13,205 nt of DNA, from contig JAEXPO010000681.1 in the NCBI GenBank assembly GCA_023446675.1, positions 1-13,205 on the forward strand. Reading direction: 5' to 3'. The notes beneath the pieces were generated by a model. The model ran no database searches. It was not told where the DNA came from and saw nothing but the letters and a program-made list of their open reading frames with translations. Positions 7,723-13,205 of this stretch are shown one piece after another (positions within the stretch are counted from its first letter, which is position 1; each line of letters begins with the position of its first letter). Source of the DNA: Bacillota bacterium (GTDB taxonomy: Bacteria > Bacillota > Clostridia > DSM-8532). Position numbers and translations under genes: made by a program.

Positions 7723-8688
7723 TTAAAATATTTTCATATCAGCAAATTTTCCTGAAAGCCTGTTGGCTAAAATAACGAGCATAAATCCAAATATGGATTT
7801 CATCAGGCCAACAGCCGTTGAAAAGGAATAACGCCCCAGCTGAACGCCGTAACGGTATACATAGGTGTCAATTACTTCATACACGTCCTGAGTTAAAGGC
7901 GTTCCGAGCAAAAGCTGCTGTTCAAATCCCGCATTCAGGATATTCCCGATACCCAATATAAAAAGCATGATTACCGTGGGCGCGATACCCGGCAACGTGA
8001 TATGCCATACCTTCCCAAAACGTCCAAGACCGTCCACCGTTCCAGCCTGGTACAGCTCCTGATCCACGCCGGATATGGCAGATATGTAGATAATGGCCGA
8101 CCATCCTATACCCTTCCATATGTTTGCGGAGGTGAGAAGCCCCCAGAAAAGATTCGGTTCATTGAAGAAATTAACAGACGATTCAACCAACCCCAGCTTC
8201 AGAAGAATCTCGTTAACAACACCCTCATTTCCCAAAAGGGAAAACATAATACTGGCTACCACAATCCAGGAAACAAAATGAGGCATATAAGAGATGGTCT
8301 GAATGGTTCTTTTGAATACCGAATTTTTTACCTCATTGAGTAAAAGGGCAAAAATGACGGGAGCTATGAAAGCAATCGTTAGATTCAGCCCGCTGATGAC
8401 CAGTGTATTGCGGAATATCTTCCATACGCCGGGCAGGGAGAAAAACTCTATAAAGTATTTCATCCCGACAAATTTGCTGTCCCCCAGGCTTTTCCCGGGA
8501 TAATACTCAAAAAAAGAAATCAGGTTTCCAAGCATGGGGATATAGCTGAAAATAATCACCCATATCAGAGCAAACAGGCTGATAAACCACAGCTCCTTTT
8601 GCTTGAAAAACACTCCCAGTCTTTCCTGGAAAGGCTTTTTAACTGGAATGGCTGTTGCAGAACTGCTCCTGCCGTTTATTTTCTTCAT
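7723..8688 (-). CDS. lplB: Carbohydrate ABC transporter permease, LplB type
   Basis: A 321-residue permease of the LplB branch (COG4209). After a basic cytoplasmic N-terminus of about 33 residues, the first helix contains LFALIWVIIFSYIPMLG, a hallmark of this branch, followed by about five more helices. The EAA loop is near 210-234, with QAGTVDGLGRFG and LPG. The end (RLSGKFADMKIF) is also typical. The start at 8688 is preceded by AAAGGAG. The gene is 176 bases downstream of the binding-protein gene, with a strong hairpin in that gap, and 11 bases upstream of the second permease. It pairs with the YtcP-type subunit. Confidence 0.92.
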   Translation of the reverse strand: MKKINGRSSSATAIPVKKPFQERLGVFFKQKELWFISLFALIWVIIFSYIPMLGNLISFFEYYPGKSLGDSKFVGMKYFIEFFSLPGVWKIFRNTLVISGLNLTIAFIAPVIFALLLNEVKNSVFKRTIQTISYMPHFVSWIVVASIMFSLLGNEGVVNEILLKLGLVESSVNFFNEPNLFWGLLTSANIWKGIGWSAIIYISAISGVDQELYQAGTVDGLGRFGKVWHITLPGIAPTVIMLFILGIGNILNAGFEQQLLLGTPLTQDVYEVIDTYVYRYGVQLGRYSFSTAVGLMKSIFGFMLVILANRLSGKFADMKIF

Positions 8689-8781
8689 AAATCCGGCTCC
8701 TTTATTTAAGCTTCCAGATGCCGATACAGGGGCTTAATTCCTTTAACGGAGGTCTGCGCGCCGTACCGGTATGAATTCTGT

Positions 8782-8825
8782 GAAATGCAGCCAGCTGCCA
8801 ATGAACAGGCAGCCGACTGCATTTC
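8782..8825 (-). other. Intercistronic hairpin between binding-protein and permease genes
   Basis: Two nested stems: GAAATGCAG with CTGCATTTC (9 bp), then a 3x3 internal loop, then GCTGCC with GGCAGC (6 bp) closing an 8-base loop. It starts about 40 bases after the binding-protein stop codon. The minus strand continues with ACAGAATTC rather than a T-run, so it is not a full terminator. Such structures after binding-protein genes typically protect the upstream message and lower expression of the permeases; that role is inferred here. Confidence 0.7.
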
Positions 8826-8864
8826 TTTCAATCTCCAACCGTATATAAATGCATATGTAAAAAC

Positions 8865-10622
8865 CTATTTTTTCATTTTTTCAACATTCTTTTCATACGC
8901 GTCCTGATAATAATCCGTTAAAGCTTCCAGACCCAGAGTGTTAGCTTCCTTCCTGGCTGTTTCAAAGGCTGCCGTGCAAGCTTCTGCGGAAGCCGCCGTC
9001 ATCATCTTTGCCCAATCCACGGTTATTTTGTCGGTAATGGTCTGTTTTGTCACCGATATGGGATCCTCCGCCGAAAAGGTTGCGTTGTAAAGGGTAATGT
9101 CAAAAGCAGGCGCCTTATAATACTGCCAGCTCAGGCGAACGCCTTCATTGGAAAATTCGCCGTTTCCATCCACAGGCCAGTAATCATAGACGGAAAGCCT
9201 GTCGATTCGGGGATCTATTTTGTCAAAAGTACTTTTTCCGTCAGTATACAGCCAGTTCGTATTGGTGGCCATCATGTAAATTCCGGCGCCGTTGGCGTCC
9301 TTAACGGCATGATAGGTTTGTTCCTTCTTGTCCACATCCAAAATGGCGTCATCCACAACCCAGGTACCATTTTCATCAATTTTCCAGACATTTTCCTCAC
9401 TGGGGGCTCCCCAGCCGGTAATCATATTACCCAGTTCGCTGTTTTCCCAGTTAATCCATTTTAAAATCATTTCCGGATTCTTGGCCTTGTCGGTTATGAT
9501 ACAGCGATAGCTTCCCGTATATTTGGAGGTCAGCAGGGTGGTGTCGCTTAACTCCAAATTGTCAGCCGCAACAGACACATTCATAATACGCTTATCGACG
9601 TTATAATTGTCGCCCTCGTTAACGGCCCATACCTGGTGTCCCCCGGTCCATGCATACCACCAGGTTCCAAGATTGCCCAGAACCTGCTCCGAGGACAGCT
9701 TGGTAACATACTCCTCATACCCGTTGGTCAGATAATCGGGATCAATAAAACCATTTTGATAGCACTTGTTCATAAACCGGGCAATTTCCAATCCTTCGTC
9801 CGTGTTCAGCCAGTGGGTGAATTCACCTGAGTTTTTATCCACCTTGAAGCCGTTGACAAAACCATAGGCAGCAAGCATGGTGTTGAGGAAATTAAGCCCT
9901 TTGTTGTCACTGGTAAAGGCATAGGTTTTCTGCCCGCTTTCATTGGTGGGATGATTTTTTAATATCTTTTCCATGATATTAAAATAATCTTCCGGAGTTT
10001 TGTAAATTTCAGCTTCTCCCAGTTCCTTCCAATAGTCATAACGCACCCCGAAATCAAAACCGGCAACATTGGGAGTACTTCCCCAGCCCTGGGCAAGCTT
10101 ATATATTTTTCCGTCCTCATCATAAAGCATATTGATATAGTCGCCCATACGCCTCGTTATATTGTCCCCGTATTTGCCTATAAGCTCCGTTAAATCCACC
10201 GCCTTGCCCTGGGCTATGAATTTTTGGGCCATATCGTCGGACATCCAGGTAATAACATCCGGGTAGTCATTGGTGGCAAGCATTAAATTTAATTTCTCAT
10301 CCATGTCTATGGAATAATAGGTCAGGTCTATACTGACGTTCATATTATCGAGCAGCCACTTGTCATACGTAGCCTTTCCGCCGTGTTCATCATCCTCAAA
10401 CTCCACCTGATCCCCATATCCCGGATAAACTGAAATATTCAATGTCTCCGCCGGGACCACCCATCCCCATTCGTTGGGTTCGGTGGATTCGGCATCATTA
10501 TTCGCCTGAATTGATTTGTCACCATCCGTTTCCGGTTTGGTTTCATTGCCGGAGCAGCCGGTTAAAACCGTCGAGACCGTAAACACAGTAGCAAAAAGGA
10601 TACTCAGAATCTTTTTCTTCAT
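8865..10622 (-). CDS. Lipoprotein solute-binding protein of an oligosaccharide ABC importer
   Basis: A 585-residue extracellular binding protein. It has a lipoprotein signal peptide with basic MKKK, a hydrophobic core and the lipobox LTGC, so the mature protein starts at lipidated C23. A Ser/Asp/Glu-rich linker (about 24-50) precedes a two-lobed binding fold rich in Trp and Tyr, as usual for sugar binding. Length and partners fit the LplA/YtcQ group, which feed LplB and YtcP permeases; members of this group often bind long or decorated oligosaccharides. The start at 10622 is preceded by AGGAGAGGG. It is the first gene of the operon, so the promoter should lie in the 10623-10860 region. A hairpin follows its stop codon. 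The ligand is unknown. Confidence 0.92.
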   Translation of the reverse strand: MKKKILSILFATVFTVSTVLTGCSGNETKPETDGDKSIQANNDAESTEPNEWGWVVPAETLNISVYPGYGDQVEFEDDEHGGKATYDKWLLDNMNVSIDLTYYSIDMDEKLNLMLATNDYPDVITWMSDDMAQKFIAQGKAVDLTELIGKYGDNITRRMGDYINMLYDEDGKIYKLAQGWGSTPNVAGFDFGVRYDYWKELGEAEIYKTPEDYFNIMEKILKNHPTNESGQKTYAFTSDNKGLNFLNTMLAAYGFVNGFKVDKNSGEFTHWLNTDEGLEIARFMNKCYQNGFIDPDYLTNGYEEYVTKLSSEQVLGNLGTWWYAWTGGHQVWAVNEGDNYNVDKRIMNVSVAADNLELSDTTLLTSKYTGSYRCIITDKAKNPEMILKWINWENSELGNMITGWGAPSEENVWKIDENGTWVVDDAILDVDKKEQTYHAVKDANGAGIYMMATNTNWLYTDGKSTFDKIDPRIDRLSVYDYWPVDGNGEFSNEGVRLSWQYYKAPAFDITLYNATFSAEDPISVTKQTITDKITVDWAKMMTAASAEACTAAFETARKEANTLGLEALTDYYQDAYEKNVEKMKK

Positions 10623-10791
10623 AGTGTTCCCTCTCCTAGCCAGTTCATTTTAACTAACAGATTCATTCATCTGCTGCTAATCGTACCAATCGTTTTCTTT
10701 AAGTTTCGGCCCTATCCTATTTGATTTTAAATAATATCCATTGAAAGTTTTGCGACCGCCATTGGCCTTTAGTTTGGAGCTGCATTAAGTT

Positions 10792-10819
10792 TTACTATCC
10801 CAAATCAGGGATATTTCAA
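10792..10819 (-). promoter_or_regulatory. Candidate promoter of the sugar-uptake operon with palindromic spacer
   Basis: On the minus strand TTGAAA (10814-10819) and a weak TAGTAA (10792-10797) are 16 bases apart. The spacer contains the perfect inverted repeat TATCCC-N6-GGGATA (10796-10813). A repressor bound there would block the promoter. The -10 element is poor (3 of 6), so the promoter call is tentative; the palindrome itself is plain. Confidence 0.3.
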
Positions 10820-10833
10820 CCAGGCATCTTTTG

Positions 10834-10857
10834 ATTCGTGAAATACGGTTCATTGAT
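10834..10857. promoter_or_regulatory. Degenerate copy of the 9-6-9 operator-like element
   Basis: ATTCGTGAA, six bases, then TTCATTGAT. The left arm is identical to that of the perfect element at 11146-11169, the spacing is the same, and the right arm matches at 6 of 9 positions. It lies just upstream of the candidate promoter of the sugar-uptake operon, where an activator would bind. Confidence 0.45.
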
Positions 10858-11145
10858 GTGAATTAAAATTATATTATCATCGAGGAGAAAAGAAGTCAAA
10901 CGGTTTTCGCTATTTTGAAAAATAATTTATTTTTTTACGTCCCGGAATGAGACCTGCATCCGTCTTAATTCCTGAGCTGCTGTTCCGTATCCCTCCTGTT
11001 CTGTTGGGCCTCCGTCCCATAATGTCCGCGCCACCCGTTCATGCTGTAAATGAGTGAGCCTTTCCCTATAGCGCCAGAGAATCCAAGCCGTCCGGCAACC
11101 TCCCCAACCATTAAAAGCTTGCGGGATTAATTATAGATATTTCAA

Positions 11146-11169
11146 ATTCGTGAACCAATTTTCACGAAT
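11146..11169. promoter_or_regulatory. Perfect 9-6-9 inverted repeat, probable operator
   Basis: ATTCGTGAA, six bases CCAATT, then TTCACGAAT: a perfect 24-base palindrome with a central spacer. It sits about 160 bases upstream of the FAD oxidoreductase start. On the plus strand it is followed by ATTTTTTAC, so a weak AT-rich terminator is an alternative reading. The second related copy at 10834-10857 favours a protein-binding site. Confidence 0.5.
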
Positions 11170-11253
11170 ATTTTTTACTTTGTTGAAAACGCGAAACGCG
11201 CTTAAACCATGTGGCTTGCCCAAAAGCGGATAAAAAAGACGTATGCTTATCAA

Positions 11254-11269
11254 GCCTGTAAGGACAGGC
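11254..11269 (+). other. Leader hairpin before the FAD oxidoreductase
   Basis: GCCTGT and ACAGGC form a perfect 6-bp stem with an AAGG loop, 61 bases before the ATG at 11331. It resembles the hairpin before yfcE at 3536-3551 when both are read in the direction of their genes. It could be a 5' leader structure or a small operator. Confidence 0.35.
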
Positions 11270-11330
11270 AAACGCAATTTGCTGAAGGCTGCATATTATA
11301 AAATATGGACAAACCATTGAGGCGAATTAC

Positions 11331-12764
11331 ATGAATAAAAATAATACTGCTTATTATGGCGGCTTGACAGGCATCGTTGTCACACCGAATGACCCTTTGT
11401 ATGACGAGGCCCGTCAGGAGTGGAACCGTGCGATTCAGAGGTTTCCGGCTGCTATTGTCTATTGTAAAACCGGTCAGGATGCAGCCAATGCCGTGAAATG
11501 GTCACGAAAAAGAGGCGTACCTCTCCGTATTCGGAGCGGAGGACACCATTTTGAGGGCTATTCCACAGGCAACTGGGTATTGGTAATCGACATCAGCCTC
11601 TTAACCGGTATCCATCTGGGGGAAGACAGTGTGACCGTGGAGGCTGGAGTCCGGTTTGAGGCCTTTTACGAAGCCGTGGCCTCAAAGGGATATCCCTTCC
11701 CGGGAGGCAGCTGTCCCACAGTAGGTCTTTCAGGCTACACCCTTGGCGGCGGCTGGGGCCTCTCTGCAAGACTTTTAGGGCTTGGCTGCGACAGCCTCAT
11801 TGAAGCGGAAATGGTAGATTTTGAAGGCAGACTGCTAAAAGCCAGCGCCGTATCCAACCCGGATTTGTTCTGGGCCTTGAGGGGTGCGGGCGGCGGCAAT
11901 TTCGGCATTGTGATTTCCATGACTTATCGGCTTTCCCCCAAGGTTGAAAAAATAACTACCGTTGAATTTGCTTATCCCGCCACAGGACAGGTTAAGCAGG
12001 CACAATTCCTCAACGCCTGGCAGATCTGGCTATTTAAGGCCAACCGGCGCATAACGGCTGTTGCAAGCCTCTACCACACGCCGGAGGATGGCTTTGCCAT
12101 TTATGGCTTCGGCCTGTATTACGGCTCTTCCCAGGATGCAAAAAAGGAAATGGCCCCTTTGGAGGCTGTCGGCGGAGGCCTTTATGAATACATTGAAATG
12201 ACGTTGTATGAGGCGCTTAAGGTTGTGATGGAGGGCTATCCCCCCTATGAAATGTTTAAATCCACCGGCCGTTTTGTCCTAAAGCCCTTAAGTGTTGAAG
12301 AGCTGCTGCGTACGGCAGGCCTTATTCGGGAGGTTCCGGAGGGCTCGGATCTTACGGCCCTTTCTCTTTATGCCATGGGCGGACGCATCGGGGATACCGG
12401 CCGCCGCGACACCGCTTTTTTCTACCGGAATGCCCTTTACATCATAGGCATTCAATCGGTATGGAGTGACCCAAAATATGCGAAAATAAATGAGGCCTGG
12501 GTTGAAGGCAGGTTTCAGTATCTTAAATGTATAACGGAAGGCTCCTTTGTAAATTTCCCTATTAGCGGCCTTGTGGATTACACCGAAGAGTATTTTGGCC
12601 TGAATGCGGAAAAGCTGCGGCTGGTAAAGGAAAAATACGACCCCTTTAACGTTTTCTGTTTTCCTCAGAGTATAAAGCCCCTGAGAACCTGCAGGGATGA
12701 ACAGATCTGCACGGATGCGCAGGCCTGCAAGGGGGACCAGCGCTATGAGGATGTGCAGGCTTAA
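11331..12764 (+). CDS. Berberine-bridge-type FAD-dependent oxidoreductase, bicovalent flavin expected
   Basis: A 477-residue protein of the FAD-linked oxidase superfamily (PCMH-type FAD domain plus C-terminal BBE segment). The FAD region shows RSGGHHFEGYS (68-78), where H72 is at the usual histidyl attachment site, and GGSCPTVG (125-132), where C128 is at the cysteinyl attachment site; having both predicts a bicovalent FAD. LGGGWG (138-143) and LRGAGGGNFGIV (183-194) are also conserved. The BBE motif around 421-448 (YFG...EKYDP...FPQSI) is complete. No signal peptide, so cytoplasmic. Relatives include gluco-oligosaccharide oxidase, berberine bridge enzyme and Bacillus YgaK/YvdP; the substrate here is unknown. 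After the BBE motif is an extra 24-residue tail of four six-residue repeats. The ribosome binding site (GAGG) is weak, but the N-terminus fits the family. It is the only plus-strand gene and is divergent from a sugar-uptake operon, which hints at a sugar substrate. Confidence 0.9.
   Translation: MNKNNTAYYGGLTGIVVTPNDPLYDEARQEWNRAIQRFPAAIVYCKTGQDAANAVKWSRKRGVPLRIRSGGHHFEGYSTGNWVLVIDISLLTGIHLGEDSVTVEAGVRFEAFYEAVASKGYPFPGGSCPTVGLSGYTLGGGWGLSARLLGLGCDSLIEAEMVDFEGRLLKASAVSNPDLFWALRGAGGGNFGIVISMTYRLSPKVEKITTVEFAYPATGQVKQAQFLNAWQIWLFKANRRITAVASLYHTPEDGFAIYGFGLYYGSSQDAKKEMAPLEAVGGGLYEYIEMTLYEALKVVMEGYPPYEMFKSTGRFVLKPLSVEELLRTAGLIREVPEGSDLTALSLYAMGGRIGDTGRRDTAFFYRNALYIIGIQSVWSDPKYAKINEAWVEGRFQYLKCITEGSFVNFPISGLVDYTEEYFGLNAEKLRLVKEKYDPFNVFCFPQSIKPLRTCRDEQICTDAQACKGDQRYEDVQA
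12690..12761 (+). repeat. Four degenerate 18-bp repeats encoding the protein tail
   Basis: Four in-frame 18-base units at 12690-12707, 12708-12725, 12726-12743 and 12744-12761 encode CRDEQI, CTDAQA, CKGDQR and YEDVQA. The shared pattern is C-x-[DG]-x-Q-x, with Tyr replacing Cys in the last unit. The units end exactly at the stop codon of the oxidoreductase. They have diverged in sequence, so the expansion is not recent. Confidence 0.7.
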
Positions 12765-12801
12765 AAGAAGAAAGCTGAATGTGAGGCCCAGGGCTTTGCA
12801 A

Positions 12802-12848
12802 AAAACGGCGGGCATATTTTCGATTTCAGAAAATACACCCGCCGTTTT
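12802..12848. terminator. Bidirectional terminator between convergent genes
   Basis: AAAACGGCGGG pairs with CCCGCCGTTTT (11 bp) and, after a 2x2 internal loop, TATTTTC pairs with GAAAATA (7 bp) around a 7-base loop. The minus strand continues with two more T to give TTTTTTGC; the plus strand runs into TTTT and then CAGGTTTTT. It lies 37 bases after the oxidoreductase stop and about 30 bases after the stop of the Cys-rich gene on the other strand, so it can end both transcripts. Confidence 0.85.
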
Positions 12849-12879
12849 CAGGTTTTTGGTATTTAAAGCTCAAAAGCTT

Positions 12880-13026
12880 TTATTTATGCGGCTTACAAGA
12901 GGATGAAGAGCATTGATCGCACCCTGGGCACTTTACACCCTTCTTCTTATCCTTAACAATTTTAACCACCGCTAAAGCGATAACCGCCGCGATTACGGCA
13001 ATAATAATATAATCAACTGCACTCAC
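12880..13026 (-). CDS. FeoB-associated Cys-rich membrane protein
   Basis: A 48-residue protein, too short for most gene finders. One N-terminal transmembrane helix (about residues 5-24, YIIIAVIAAVIALAVVKIV) is followed by a basic KDKKKG and a cysteine cluster CPGCDQCSSSSC (33-44), ending KPHK. This is the standard form of the FeoB-associated Cys-rich family (Pfam PF12669), found next to feoB in Firmicutes. The cysteines may handle iron near FeoB, but no activity is established. The GTG start overlaps the feoB stop in a GTGA arrangement, so it is translationally coupled to feoB. The bidirectional terminator follows about 30 bases after its stop. Confidence 0.9.
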   Translation of the reverse strand: MSAVDYIIIAVIAAVIALAVVKIVKDKKKGVKCPGCDQCSSSSCKPHK

Positions 13027-13205
13027 AGTTTCACCGACTCCATTCTTGCAGGTACCTGTTCTCTTTTACCGCCTTTTACCATTAAGAAGGCAACCGTTCC
13101 TGCCATAACAGCCACAGCAACGAGGCCGCCGATGAAGCCCTGTCCTAATGCTCCGGTGGTAACCAGTGTACCGATTTGATATACTAGGAAGGATAATGTG
13201 TATCC
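13023..13205 (-). CDS. feoB: Ferrous iron transporter FeoB, C-terminal end (cut by window edge)
   Basis: Only the last 60 residues are inside the window. They begin in the hydrophobic segment GYTLSFLVYQIGTLV, which corresponds to the final membrane region of FeoB, followed by a second helix (about 24-43, FIGGLVAVAVMAGTVAFLMV) and a short basic tail ending KREQVPARMESVKL. The GTPase domain and most of the membrane domain lie outside. Recognition rests on the YxLSFLVYQ-like motif and on the following gene, which is a FeoB-associated Cys-rich protein overlapping by four bases. The full protein would import ferrous iron across the inner membrane, usually under Fur control; its promoter is outside the window. 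Confidence 0.85.
   Translation of the reverse strand, partial: GYTLSFLVYQIGTLVTTGALGQGFIGGLVAVAVMAGTVAFLMVKGGKREQVPARMESVKL

Larger units (their letters stand above)
10623..11330. other. Long divergent intergenic region with operator-like repeats and a GC-rich island
   Basis: About 700 bases between the divergent binding-protein and FAD oxidoreductase genes. Much of it is AT-rich, but 10941-11100 is about 56% GC by hand count. On the minus strand the GC-rich part contains a 48-codon frame at 10965-11111 (start MVGEVAGRLG) with no ribosome binding site, so it may be a gene remnant or structured RNA. Two related 9-6-9 inverted repeats lie at 10834-10857 and 11146-11169, a further palindrome at 10796-10813, and a small hairpin at 11254-11269. 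Near the plus-strand gene there is TATTAT at 11294-11299 but no convincing -35. No confident gene was found. Confidence 0.6.

Noticed and set aside
4096-10622. Possible ATPase subunit for the sugar importer within the operon.
   Set aside because: No Walker A or ABC signature motif is present in any of the four products; the only ATPase domain in the window belongs to the CydD-like exporter.
11026-11040. T-box-like GAACGGGTGGCGCGG on the minus strand, resembling the conserved GGGTGGnACCGCG of T-box riboswitches.
   Set aside because: The motif lacks the central bases between GGGTGG and CGCG, no stem I or terminator pair could be recognised around it, and the downstream gene is a sugar-binding protein rather than an amino-acid or tRNA-charging gene.
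12288-12815. 175-codon minus-strand frame opposite the end of the FAD oxidoreductase.
   Set aside because: Antisense of a clearly recognisable coding region including the BBE motif; it also runs into the terminator hairpin.
12862-12881. Short hairpin AAAGCT-CAAA-AGCTTT as terminator of the feoB operon.
   Set aside because: Only 6 bp and AT-rich, and the far stronger hairpin at 12802-12848 with a T-run on the minus strand is close by.

Overview
The window looks like a chromosome segment from a low-to-mid GC anaerobic Firmicute, probably a clostridial or Lachnospiraceae-type bacterium. The reasons are Shine-Dalgarno sites close to AAGGAGG before most genes, an LplB/YtcP-type sugar importer, a feoB gene followed by the FeoB-associated Cys-rich protein, and a small clostridial-type zinc-ribbon gene. 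No rRNA, tRNA, CRISPR array, transposase or phage gene was seen. All genes but one run on the minus strand.

Layout from right to left, in the direction of minus-strand transcription. At 12880-13205 is the end of an iron-uptake operon: the C-terminus of feoB and a 48-residue FeoB-associated Cys-rich membrane protein, joined by a GTGA overlap. A strong hairpin at 12802-12848 lies between this operon and the convergent plus-strand gene at 11331-12764. That gene encodes a berberine-bridge-type FAD oxidoreductase with both residues expected for bicovalent flavin attachment and an unusual repeated Cys-containing tail. About 700 bases without a confident gene (10623-11330) separate it from a divergent sugar-uptake operon. 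This gap holds two copies of a 9-6-9 inverted-repeat element, another palindrome and a GC-rich island.

The operon at 4096-10622 encodes a lipoprotein solute-binding protein, two permeases of the LplB/YtcP type and a large cytoplasmic 894-residue protein that looks like a carbohydrate-active enzyme of uncharacterised family. An intercistronic hairpin follows the binding-protein gene. The likely job is import of an oligosaccharide and its breakdown in the cytoplasm. No ATPase is encoded here, so a shared ATPase elsewhere is presumed.

The left part holds three small units: a monocistronic zinc-ribbon gene with a clear promoter and terminator (3629-3991), a YfcE-type metallophosphoesterase (2945-3493), and a two-gene ABC exporter operon (1-2736). 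The first exporter gene fuses a DUF454/YbaN membrane domain to a CydD-like ABC half-transporter. The second is the start of a CydC-like partner, cut by the window edge. A near-consensus Fur box lies about 80 bases upstream of the fusion gene, so an iron-related theme appears at both ends of the window.

The points most worth following are the YbaN-CydD fusion under a Fur-like box, the orphan 894-residue enzyme with its importer, the divergent bicovalent flavoprotein with its repeat tail, and the paired operator-like elements between them.
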